A stretch of DNA of 32,963 nt. It comes from Corallococcus soli (lineage in GTDB: Bacteria > Myxococcota > Myxococcia > Myxococcales > Myxococcaceae). Made by a program: the position numbers and the translations under genes. The notes beneath the pieces are model-generated. The model was not told the origin of the DNA, did no database searches, and saw nothing but the letters and a program-made list of their open reading frames with translations. Shown here one piece after another: positions 28,701-32,963 of the stretch. The stretch lies in assembly GCF_014930455.1 (NCBI RefSeq), contig NZ_JAAIYO010000024.1, forward strand, positions 1 to 32,963, written 5' to 3'. The number at the start of each line of letters is the position of its first letter. Position 1 is the stretch's first letter.

Positions 28701-31700
28701 GTGTCGCAGGGCCGCGTGGGCCTGTCGGTGGCCACGGGCTGGCACGTCCACGACTTCACGTTCGCGCCGGCCAACTACGAGAACCGGCGCGACATCCTCC
28801 TCCAGAACCTCAAGACGCTGCGCGCGCTGTGGCGCGGCGAGAAGGTGACCCGCCCTGCCGGCGCGGGCACGACGGTGGAGCTGTCGCTGCGGCCCAAGCC
28901 GGTGCAGAAGGAGCTGCCGGTGTGGCTCACCGCCACGGTGAACCCGGAGACGTTCCGGCTGGCGGGCGAGCTGGGCGCGGGCGTGCTCACGGGCCTGATG
29001 TCGCACTCGCTGGAGGAGCTGAAGTCGAAGGTGGCCCTCTACCGCGACGCGTGGCGCCGCAACGGCCACCCGGGCCGGGGCCACATCACCTGCATGCTGC
29101 ACACGTACCTGGGTGACGAGGAGCAGGAGGTGCTGCGCACGGTGCGCCAGCCGCTGCTCGACTACTTCCGCAGCTCGGCGGACATCTCCACGTCCCTGCT
29201 GCTGGCGCAGGGCTACCAGGGAGAGATCAGCAAGCTGTCCCCGGACGACATCAACGCGCTGCTGGAGCACACCTTCGAGCACCACGCGAAGACGACGGGC
29301 CTCATCGGCACGGTGGAGAGCGGGCTGGCCCGTCTGCGCGAGGTGCGCGAAGCGGACGTGGACGAAGTCGCGGCGCTGCTCGACTTCGGCCTGGAAACGC
29401 CCGTGGTGCTGGAGGGCCTGCGCCGGCTGGCCACGGTGCGCGAACGGCTGGACGCGGAGGGCACCGCCCGCCAGGAGCAGGTGCTGGTGGAGGGCGAACA
29501 GGGCGTGGAGGGGCTGCTCGCGCTGGCGCGTCAGTCCGGCGCGGTGTTGATGCACGCCTCGGCCCGGCTCGCGCGCTCGCTGGCCGACCTGCCCGGGGCC
29601 CGTGGGTCGCTGGGCGCGGTGGGCGCGCTGGTGCTGGAGGACGCATCGGCGGAGCTGGCCTCCGCGCTGCACCGTGCCGCGGGCGTGGAGGTGCTCCTGT
29701 CCGGAGGCAGCGGTGACGGAGCACTCCTGCCCCGCTCGCCGGACGAGCGCGTCCCGTCCAGCCTCCAGGCCTGGGTGTTGGACGCTGCCGGCCAGCCCGT
29801 CCCCGTGGGCGTGGTGGGAGAGCTGGCCCTGTCCGGGGCCGGGCTCCCCGGTGGCCTGTGGAAGGCCGAGGAGGAGGCGCGGCAACGCTGGGTCCCGCAT
29901 CCGCTGGAGGGGTCCGCGCGGTTGTTCCGCACGGGCCGCCATGCGCGGCTGCGCGCGGATGGACGGGTGGAGCCGGTGACGCTGCGCCTGCCTCCGCTGG
30001 AGGGGTCCGCGCGGTTGTTCCGCACGGGCCGCCATGCGCGGCTGCGCGCGGATGGACGGGTGGAGCCGGTGACGCTGCGCCTGCCCGCGGCGCGTCCGCG
30101 CACGGAGGCGCCCGCGCGTCCCGGGGTGGCCTCGGCCGTTCCCAGTGGGCCGCCGCCCATCCCGAAGGCCGCCAGGAACCCGCCGCCGCCGCTGTCGTTC
30201 GCGCAGCAGCGGCTCTGGTATCTCCAGCAGTTGGATCCTTCGAGCAGCGCGTACAACAACGCGTCCACCTTCCGCCTCACGGGCGAGCTGGACACCGCGG
30301 CGCTCCAGGCGGCGCTGGACACACTGGTGGCCCGTCACGAGGTGCTGCGCACGACGTACGCCCTGCGCAACGACCGCGCGGTGCAGCTCGTCCACCCGGC
30401 GCGGGGCCTGCCCCTGCCGTTGGTGGAGGCGACCGGGGACACCCCCGAGGCCCGCGAAGCGGAGATGGTGCGGCTGTGCCAGGGGTTCATCACCCTCCCC
30501 TTCGACCTGGAGAAGGTCGTCCTCCGCGCGTGGCTCGTGCGCGTCGAGCCGCAGGTGCATGTGCTGGCGCTGGTGCTCCACCACGCGGTGTCCGACGCGT
30601 GGTGCACGATGGTGCTTGCGCGCGAGCTCACGGTGCTCTACGCGAGCTTCAACGCGGGCCTGCCGTCCCCCCTGCCGCCGCTGCCGGTGCAGTACGCCGA
30701 CTACGCGGTGTGGCAGCGGGCGTGGCTGGAAGGCGCCGTCATGGAGGAGCAGGTCGCGTGGTGGAAGCAGCAGCTGCGCGGGGCGCCCACGCTGGAGCTG
30801 CCCACGGACAGGCCACGTCCGGCGATGCAGTCCTTCGCGGGCGCGCTGTATCGCTTCCAGCTCCCGGCCGACGTGGCGGAGCCGCTGCTGGCGCTCGGCC
30901 GCCGTCAGGGCGCCACGTCGTTCATGGTGATGATGGCGCTCTTCCAGACGCTGCTGTCGCGCTACGCGGGCCAGGAGGACTTCGTGGTGGGGACGCCCAT
31001 CGCGGGCCGCACGCGCCCCGAGGTGGAAGGGCTGATCGGCTGCTTCGTCAATACGCTGGCCTTCCGCACGCGGCTGGAGGGGATGCCGTCCTTCGGTGAG
31101 CTGCTGGGCCGGGTGCGCACCCAGGCACTGGAGGCCTACGCGCGCCAGGACGCGCCGTTCGAGCGCATCCTGGACACGCTGAGCCTCCCTCGGGACCTGA
31201 GCCGCACGCCGCTGTACCAGGTCGTCCTCAACGTCCTCAACACGCCGGAGGCCAAGGCCCAGCTGCCGTCGCTGGAGCTGACCCCCGTGGACATCTCCAC
31301 GGACACGTCCAAGTTCGACCTGGCCTTGGAGATCTGGGAGAACCGCGCGGGCATCACCTGCCGCTTCGAGTACGCCACCGCCCTCTTCGACGAGGCGACC
31401 GTGGCTCGGATGGCGGAGCACCTCCTGGAGCTCGCGCGTCAGGTCACCGCGAATCCGGAGGCGCCGCTCGCGCACCTGCCCCTGATGGGCGAGGCGGAGC
31501 ACAGGCAGGCGTTGCTGGAGTGGAACGCGACGGGCGGCGAGTACCCGCGCGACGCGAGCATCCAGGACCTCTTCATGGCACAGGCCGCGCTCCGTCCGGA
31601 TGCCGTGGCGCTGGAGTTCGGGGACACGCGGCTGACGTACGCGGAGCTGGACGCGCGCACGAACCAGGGGGCGCACCTGCTGCGCAAGCACGGCGTGGGC

Positions 31701-32963
31701 CCGGACGTCCTCGTGGCCGTGTGCCTGGAGCGCTCGGTGGAGCTGATCGTCTCGCTGCTGGCCATCCTGAAGGCCGGTGGCGCATACCTGCCACTGGACG
31801 CGACGTACCCGGCGCAGCGACTGGCCGCGATGCTGGAGGACGCACCGCCGAAGCTGCTGCTCACCACGCGAGAGGTGCGCGCGAAGCTGGCCGTGGACGA
31901 CGCCCTGCCCTGCCTCTTCGTGGAGGAGCTGGGGCTGGAGGACCAGCCCACGTCACCCGTGCACGCGGGGACCCACGCGCGCCACCTGGCCTACGTGGAC
32001 TTCACGTCCGGAAGCACCGGACGTCCCAAGGGCGTCGCCGTGGAGCACCGGGGCGTGCTGCGCCTGTTGCACCATGCGCCCTACGCGAAGCTGGGCCCGG
32101 ATGAGACGTTCCTGCTCATCGCGCCCATCTCCTTCGATGCCTCCACGTTCGAGGTCTGGGGCCCGCTGCTCTTCGGTGGTCGGCTCGTCGTCTTCCCGGC
32201 CAGCTCGCCCTCGGACCTGGAGCTGCTGGCGAGCACGATCCAGCGGCATGGCGTCACCACGCTGTGGCTGACAGTGGGCTTCTTCGTCCAGGTGGTGGAC
32301 CTGAAGCCCGAAGCCCTCAAGGGCGTGCGGCAGGTCCTCACGGGCGGCGACGTCATCTCCGCCTCCCATGTCCGTCGCGTGGTGCAGGAGTTGGGCATCC
32401 CCGTCACGGCCTGCTACGGCCCGACGGAGACCACCGTCTTCGCCTCTGCGCACCGCATGACGGAGGTAGCCCAGGTGGGCACCTCCATCCCCATCGGCCG
32501 GCCGATCAACGCCACGCGGTTCTACGTGCTGGACAGGCATGGCCTGCCGGTGCCCCCGGGCATCTCCGGCGAGCTGTTCATCGGCGGAGACGGCCTCGCG
32601 CGCGGCTACGTGTCGCGCCCGAACCTGACCGCCGAGCGCTTCGTCCCGAACCCCTTCGCCACCACGCCCGGAGAACGCCTCTACCGCACCGGGGACGTGG
32701 TGCGGTGGAAGCCGGACGGAGTGCTGGAGTTCGTAGGCCGAGCGGACGCGCAGGTGAAGGTGCGCGGCTACCGCATCGAGCTGGCCGAAGTGGAAGCCGC
32801 GCTGCTGGCGCACCCGAACGTGCGGGAGGCCGTGGCCCTGGTGCGCGAGGAGACACCCGGCGACAAGCGGCTCATCGCCTGGTTCGTCGCGAACCCGGAG
32901 CTGGAAGTGGGCGCGCTGCGCGGCTTCCTGGCACAGCGACTGCCGGAGTACATGCTGCCGTCA
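17583..32963 (+). CDS. Hybrid FAAL-NRPS-PKS megasynthase with inserted luciferase-like monooxygenase (3' end outside window)
   Basis: Start chosen at GTG 17583 (protein begins MPDFSRTLPG), after an in-frame TGA at 17562 and with GGATGG six bases upstream. The frame stays open to the window end (5127 residues). Order by residue: FAAL 1-590; ACP (serine 676); C 735-1170; A and PCP (serine 1739) to 1775; KS 1805-2235 (Cys1977, His2113, His2153); AT 2325-2606 (Ser2422); Ala/Pro/Ser/Gly linker; carrier (serine 2858); C 2918-3370; degenerate A split by an LLM domain (3612 to about 3950); C 4200-4630; A from about 4650, cut by the window just before its A10 motif. It should start a lipopeptide-type chain, add an amino acid and a malonyl unit, oxidise, then add more amino acids. 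No KR, DH or ER is present. The absence of a carrier after the split A domain is odd. Overall class is certain; product unknown. Confidence 0.95.
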   Translation, partial: MPDFSRTLPGVLLNLAVGPSAHAPLYTFLGEEPGEETVLSAFELDARARRIAAALQARGAVGERVLLLYPPGLDYVAGFFGCLYAGAVAVPAYPPDPMRLERTLPRLRAIIQDAQASVVLTTSGILELSDFVFEQAPDFRALRWMATDALAEGGERDWRTPQDVGAESLAFLQYTSGSTGTPKGVMLTHANLLHNLGLIHHAFQARADSVGVIWLPPYHDMGLIGGILEPLHGGFPVTLMSPMAFLKRPMAWLEAVSRFGGTISGGPNFAFDLCVRKSTPEQRRALDLSRWEVAFCGAEPIRPETLDRFVEAFGPSGFRREAFYPCYGLAEGTLIVSGGEKSAPPVSVTISGSALERHRAEEAGAGTPGARTLVGCGRTLLEQRIAIVDPDTLERRAPGEVGEVWVSGPSVARGYWGREDVTRETFQARIAHEDSGPFLRTGDLGFLRPEGELYVTGRRKDLIILRGRNHYPQDLELTVEAAHPTLRPGGSAVFAVDVGGEERAVVVQEIDVRRLESLRQQFEAVDAAIGSIRQRLAELHEVQAHAVVLIEPGSLPKTSSGKVQRYACRTGFLTGTLQEVRKWQEASSEPSSAAASSEMPHASGRDATVPAVKQATGSLPGADAATQAMALGSDAAATGSEQDLVTWLRDLVARHVRMRREEVDVSAPVTRFGLDSLGAVELAHAVSTGTGLSVPMEWLLQGPSITSLAQRLLALREEAAPGPGAPRRRNVEGAREVSFAQAGLWFLDRYAPGDATYNLPAAVRLEGALDVAALEGSLAALAARHEALRTSFRQVHGRPSQVIAPDLTLTLARVSLESLPAEEREAEASRLAHEEARRPFELARGPLVRATLLTLDARTHVLVLVMHHTVSDATSMAVLVRELPALYAARLEGRPSPLPAPPLGYADYSDWQREWMDGARLESHLDYWRQHLAGAPRLLELATDRPRPAARGTAGARVPVVLEAGLADSVRALAVREGVTPFMVLLAAFQTVLARRAGQDDVSVGTATAGRSRAELQGLVGFFVNALVMRTRLSGEPTFRELLGRVRETALGAYAHQDVPFEKVVEALKPSRDRGHTPLFQVMFNLQGAQVDPPSLPGLQSRLLDVHTGTAMFDLTLSLAESARGFEGWLEYATDLFDAGTATRLAGHLRVLLAAAVEAPDAPVFRLPWLTSDEREQVLVAWNDTTRPFPADSTVAARFALQAARHPESIAVEDGDERLTYAGLDARANQLAHVLRAHGVGPDVPVALCLERSVGFVVTVLAILKAGGAYVPLDASYPAQRLGFMLEDSRPRLLLTTRELRGRLHLPDASLPCLFVEELACEGQPDTAPEVDVGPRHLAYVIFTSGSGGRPKGVGIEQRGLLRLVHSAPYTRYGARDTGLLFAPVSFDGSVLELWTPLLHGGRLVVFPGQAPAGDMDTLARVVERHGVTFAHLPSGLFSQLMEHRPQLLGRLRELHAGGDIVSVPHVRQAVESLGRPFTNAYGPTECSVVATTFTVERPEQVGASVPIGAPLANTTVYVLDARREPVPVGVPGELFLGGEGVARGYVSRPDLTAERFVPDGHGALPGARLYRTGDLVRWLPTGVLEFLGRADHQVKVRGFRIELAEVEAALRDQPEVQEAAAVVREDVPGDKRLVVYAMPRAGRTLEPARMREALRQRLPEYMVPSVFVMLPTLPLNPSGKVDRKALPAPDAASTGREDRFVEPTHPLEQRIAPVWARELSTDRVGVHDHLFDDLGGTSLSVVRIAARLSEELGHDVPVVWLFEHPTVESLAQRLERESQGPGATSVPAPRPRETAPKAHASSGAIAIIGMAGRFPGAKTVADFWQNLRGGVESITHFAPEELEHMPGLPEGLELWHHPAFVPAAGVLEGVEQFDHAFFNMSLREAQFTDPQQRLFLQTAWTALEDAGLDPERFPGAIALYAGASASGYAEAVRQAMPLDAASFLELQGTATHESLATKTSFKLGLTGESTLLYTACSTGLVAVHLACKSLRGGESDVALAGATRLAVPQRTGYVHQEGLIFSPDGHCRAFDAKAKGTLSGNGVGAVVLKRLEDAVRDGDAIYAVIRGSALNNDGLHKSGFTAPSVRGQAAVVTQALANAGVSPESIGYVETHGTATPLGDPIEVAALTRAYGLGPEHQGTIALASLKTNIGHLDTAAGLAGLMKAALSLHHGEIPPSLHFEQPNPQIDFAAGPFFVNTALRPWPRSEKPRFAAVSSFGIGGTNAHAVLGEAPPRRSGPTSRSHQLVLLSARTPEALEAAARRLESHLLSGMEGQSLADLAFTHALGRKVFEFRKVLVAKDVEDLAKQLRKPVAAVKGPPREPRVAFVFSGQGAQQVAMGRELAGAVPGFRAHLDACLALLEAPLRERVSKLLAPPAGTEAEAAADLADTRVALPALFSVQVSLAWLWRDLGVTPHAVLGHSFGEYAAACVAGVLSVEDALRLAVARGERMHHLPPGAMLAVALPQAQVLPLLSERLSIAAINAPDRCVVSGPVDAVEALEADLRQRKAGAVRMPAPHAFHSADVEPLMPELARVVASLRRSEPTVRYVSGLTGTVARPGQLTAPEYWAEQMRQPVRFSDAVGALQEEGCAVLLEVGPGQDLTPLVRSNLSKDGDRVRALASLRRGGTTTEQQSWLQAVGELWTAGVRVDWAALYAHEQRLRLRLPTYVFQEKAAWVEPRARALPNHFMAPGQRAVQAPGVSAQVPGTTPAGAGMVEDARSVSANGTGTAQAPSSMPTGFASIRAGGSQAPSPAPTGIASIRAGGSQAPSPAPTGFATAGASGVDAPSSVPTAGVRPLMPGLTAHAASAAVVPAPVPPGREDAPRGELEERVAALWRERLGMDFVGRDDNFLEIGGNSLTAAQLLNQLRDTFGVQLPLAALFEAPTIAGIAQRLEPMLLQAPQAPVSIELPLVRRPRTEVLPLSFVQERVWRLEQHLPGLSAYTIPFVLRLEGVVDADALERGIQEIVQRHEALRTTYDVVDGRPVQRFHATMRVPLTRVELHGPPETREAEALRFAREDAAKPFDLVHGPVMRATLVRLEARHHLLVAGIHHIVCDTISIALFVQELGQLYDAFLQGRPSPLPPLPLQYADFGAWQRQSIAEARLPEQEQWWRQRLAAMPRQIDLPTDRPRPATSPLTSARLAVDFPETLARELSAFARREGFTGYMTVLAAWQTLLHRYSGQSDLIVGTPIANRTRPELFPLIGYVAHSAAFRTRFVGTPTFRDMLAQIREEVNDAQERPDVPFEYLVEALIPGKDIGKGRMADSVFVFHSGASAGATTLELTGLRGSLVEVPDTPVQWGATLSDLTLVLFESAGRLHGALEYATELFDTGTAKRLMEHLQVLLSAALADPDTQVSHLPLATEAERRAWPHPRALSGSPSVPALLAHRRARQADTVAVSRGDAHWTWAQLGARAGTLASRLKSLGVGDGTPVAVSLRPSPEKLAALWGVLEAGGAGVALGPSDLGGLPGYAPEGARVPVLVTSRDLVTSVRVEASRVLYVEDVLSSEEPASAREEAANAGALAWLLPRGAGQPAWALAHQELAEFFVGLDARLSPTEGSAWLAAGESAPDRPDLEALWALSRGLRVVFPPEQVTARLVNLHGGGPRAKAMDLSLIYFANDEDSITGPKYELLLEGAKFADANGFSAVWTPERHFHSFGGLYPQPAVISAALAAVTKNLRLRSGSVVLPLHDPLLIAEQWSVVDNVSQGRVGLSVATGWHVHDFTFAPANYENRRDILLQNLKTLRALWRGEKVTRPAGAGTTVELSLRPKPVQKELPVWLTATVNPETFRLAGELGAGVLTGLMSHSLEELKSKVALYRDAWRRNGHPGRGHITCMLHTYLGDEEQEVLRTVRQPLLDYFRSSADISTSLLLAQGYQGEISKLSPDDINALLEHTFEHHAKTTGLIGTVESGLARLREVREADVDEVAALLDFGLETPVVLEGLRRLATVRERLDAEGTARQEQVLVEGEQGVEGLLALARQSGAVLMHASARLARSLADLPGARGSLGAVGALVLEDASAELASALHRAAGVEVLLSGGSGDGALLPRSPDERVPSSLQAWVLDAAGQPVPVGVVGELALSGAGLPGGLWKAEEEARQRWVPHPLEGSARLFRTGRHARLRADGRVEPVTLRLPPLEGSARLFRTGRHARLRADGRVEPVTLRLPAARPRTEAPARPGVASAVPSGPPPIPKAARNPPPPLSFAQQRLWYLQQLDPSSSAYNNASTFRLTGELDTAALQAALDTLVARHEVLRTTYALRNDRAVQLVHPARGLPLPLVEATGDTPEAREAEMVRLCQGFITLPFDLEKVVLRAWLVRVEPQVHVLALVLHHAVSDAWCTMVLARELTVLYASFNAGLPSPLPPLPVQYADYAVWQRAWLEGAVMEEQVAWWKQQLRGAPTLELPTDRPRPAMQSFAGALYRFQLPADVAEPLLALGRRQGATSFMVMMALFQTLLSRYAGQEDFVVGTPIAGRTRPEVEGLIGCFVNTLAFRTRLEGMPSFGELLGRVRTQALEAYARQDAPFERILDTLSLPRDLSRTPLYQVVLNVLNTPEAKAQLPSLELTPVDISTDTSKFDLALEIWENRAGITCRFEYATALFDEATVARMAEHLLELARQVTANPEAPLAHLPLMGEAEHRQALLEWNATGGEYPRDASIQDLFMAQAALRPDAVALEFGDTRLTYAELDARTNQGAHLLRKHGVGPDVLVAVCLERSVELIVSLLAILKAGGAYLPLDATYPAQRLAAMLEDAPPKLLLTTREVRAKLAVDDALPCLFVEELGLEDQPTSPVHAGTHARHLAYVDFTSGSTGRPKGVAVEHRGVLRLLHHAPYAKLGPDETFLLIAPISFDASTFEVWGPLLFGGRLVVFPASSPSDLELLASTIQRHGVTTLWLTVGFFVQVVDLKPEALKGVRQVLTGGDVISASHVRRVVQELGIPVTACYGPTETTVFASAHRMTEVAQVGTSIPIGRPINATRFYVLDRHGLPVPPGISGELFIGGDGLARGYVSRPNLTAERFVPNPFATTPGERLYRTGDVVRWKPDGVLEFVGRADAQVKVRGYRIELAEVEAALLAHPNVREAVALVREETPGDKRLIAWFVANPELEVGALRGFLAQRLPEYMLPS
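19785..22905 (+). other. First elongation module (C-A-PCP) after the fatty-acid loader
   Basis: The C domain opens with VSFAQAGLWF and has HHTVSDA in place of HHxxxDG. Placed after an acyl-ACP, it should N-acylate the first amino acid (starter-C role by position). The A domain has an altered A3 loop, TSGSGGRPKG (Gly codon 21624-21626 instead of Thr). Its pocket is SFDGSVLEL, FAHLPSGL, LHAGGD and NAYGPTECSVV, by-eye code D-G-L-H-H-G-A-V-V-K, which I cannot assign. The A10 lysine is kept (PSGKVDRKAL). The PCP has DDLGGTSLSVV with its serine at 22797-22799. Confidence 0.88.
22995..25625 (+). other. PKS module: ketosynthase and malonyl-type acyltransferase
   Basis: The KS begins IAIIGMAGRFPGA and has its active cysteine in TACSTGLVAVH (23511-23513). 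The two histidines are in VETHGTATPLGD (23919) and KTNIGHLDTAAG (24039), with normal spacing. The AT has FSGQGAQQ, GHSFGEYAAA (serine 24846-24848) and the HAFH signature of malonyl-CoA specificity. The usual post-AT PTYVFQ segment follows. With no KR, DH or ER, the beta-keto group should remain after extension of the aminoacyl intermediate. Confidence 0.93.
25773..25950 (+). repeat. 54-base (18-residue) tandem repeat in the AT-to-carrier linker
   Basis: Two near-identical units encode ASIRAGGSQAPSPAPTG followed by I or F (25803-25856 and 25857-25910). Half-units flank them: QAPSSMPTGF before and a decayed ATAGASGVDAPSSVPT after. The segment is part of a flexible Ala/Pro/Gly/Ser linker of about 140 residues between the PKS domains and the carrier. 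Its length is far too short for a hidden reductive domain. Confidence 0.92.
26046..26290 (+). other. Carrier domain of the PKS module (PCP-like)
   Basis: The motif DDNFLEIGGNSLTAAQLL marks a carrier with its phosphopantetheine serine at 26154-26156. It looks like a peptidyl rather than a classic polyketide carrier. It receives the malonyl-extended chain and is the last carrier seen before two C domains, so it probably presents the substrate both to the LLM domain and to a condensing C domain. Confidence 0.9.
26335..27690 (+). other. Condensation domain with HHIVCDT motif
   Basis: The domain opens with PLSFVQERVW and spans a full C-domain length. Its active-site motif reads HHIVCDT (26736-26756): both histidines and the aspartate are kept, but the glycine is replaced by threonine. 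It precedes a degenerate A domain with no carrier of its own, so it has no obvious acceptor within its module. It may be inactive, act as a docking scaffold, or work with the downstream module. Confidence 0.85.
27700..30100 (+). other. Degenerate A domain interrupted by a luciferase-like monooxygenase
   Basis: The N-terminal A-like part (27700-28410) keeps the fold pattern (TWAQLGARAGTLASRLKSLG) but has lost the A3 loop (LLPRGAGQPAWALAH in its place) and the FDxS pocket. The LLM domain begins near MDLSLIYFAN (28416) and continues with VWTPERHFHSFGG, SVATGWHVHDFTFAPANYEN and DVDEVAALLDFG, typical of the flavin-dependent luciferase-like family found in natural-product synthases. The C-terminal A-like part (from about 29470) keeps a worn A6 (GELALSGAGL) and A7 (RTGRHARL, Asp lost), lacks GYGPTE, A8 and A10, and contains a 93-base duplication. 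Oxidation of a carrier-bound intermediate is inferred; adenylation is very unlikely. Confidence 0.85.
29901..30086 (+). repeat. 93-base perfect tandem duplication in the decayed A domain
   Basis: Bases 29901-29993 and 29994-30086 are identical except for the final third-codon base. The unit is 31 codons, so the frame is kept. Each copy encodes the worn A7 motif SARLFRTGRHARLRADGR plus the next residues. Identity at silent positions points to a recent event. Confidence 0.96.
30185..32963 (+). other. C-A of the next NRPS module, cut by the window end
   Basis: The C domain opens with PLSFAQQRLWYLQQL after a Pro/Ala-rich linker and has HHAVSDA (from 30579). The A domain has FTSGSTGRPKG, SFDASTFEVW, TTLWLTVGFF, VLTGGD and ACYGPTETTVF. 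The nine readable pocket residues are D-A-F-W-L-G-C-V-F; the tenth lies past the window. This resembles valine or other hydrophobic codes (DAFWIGGTFK), so a hydrophobic residue is a weak guess. The window ends at LPEYMLPS, just before the expected A10 motif. Confidence 0.88.

Noticed and set aside
27903..31691. A long minus-strand frame opposite the LLM and C domains
   Set aside because: It is a compositional shadow. The + frame encodes the LLM and C domains without a break.

Overview
The window is a stretch of giant modular biosynthetic genes, all read from the + strand. The DNA is GC-rich throughout. Megasynthases of this style, including a hybrid line that starts with a fatty acyl-AMP ligase and carries a luciferase-like monooxygenase inside an adenylation domain, are typical of myxobacteria (Myxococcus/Corallococcus type). 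That assignment is inference from style only; no taxonomic marker gene is present.

Region 1 (1-17208) is the 3' part of a very large non-ribosomal peptide synthetase (NRPS) whose start lies before the window. What is visible is the tail of one A domain and its PCP, five complete C-A-PCP modules, and a C-terminal type I thioesterase. There are no epimerase, methylase or oxidase domains. Two consecutive modules have been duplicated head to tail with a period of about 6.36 kb. One of the duplicated A domains (A1/A3, valine-like pocket code) is nearly unchanged between copies. The other (A2/A4) has diverged mainly in the substrate-pocket segment.

Region 2 (17209-17582) is a 374-base gap holding a strong GC-rich hairpin just after the NRPS stop, several dyad symmetries, a candidate sigma-54 (-24/-12) promoter, and a weak ribosome binding site before a GTG start.

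Region 3 (17583 to the window end, open at the 3' side) is a second megasynthase, a PKS/NRPS hybrid. Its order is FAAL, ACP, C, A, PCP, KS, AT (malonyl type), repeat-containing linker, carrier, C, a degenerate A domain split by a luciferase-like monooxygenase (LLM), C, A. No carrier lies between the LLM-split A domain and the next C. The inferred logic is that a fatty acid is activated as its adenylate and loaded on the ACP, coupled to an amino acid, extended by malonyl-CoA with no reduction, probably oxidised by the LLM domain, and passed to further NRPS modules beyond the window.

The first synthase ends in a chain-release domain and the second begins with a chain-initiation domain. They are therefore either the last and first genes of two neighbouring clusters, or one cluster whose gene order does not follow the assembly order. 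The most unusual item is the carrier-less, LLM-interrupted and decayed A domain at 27700-30100, which also holds a perfect 93-base tandem duplication.
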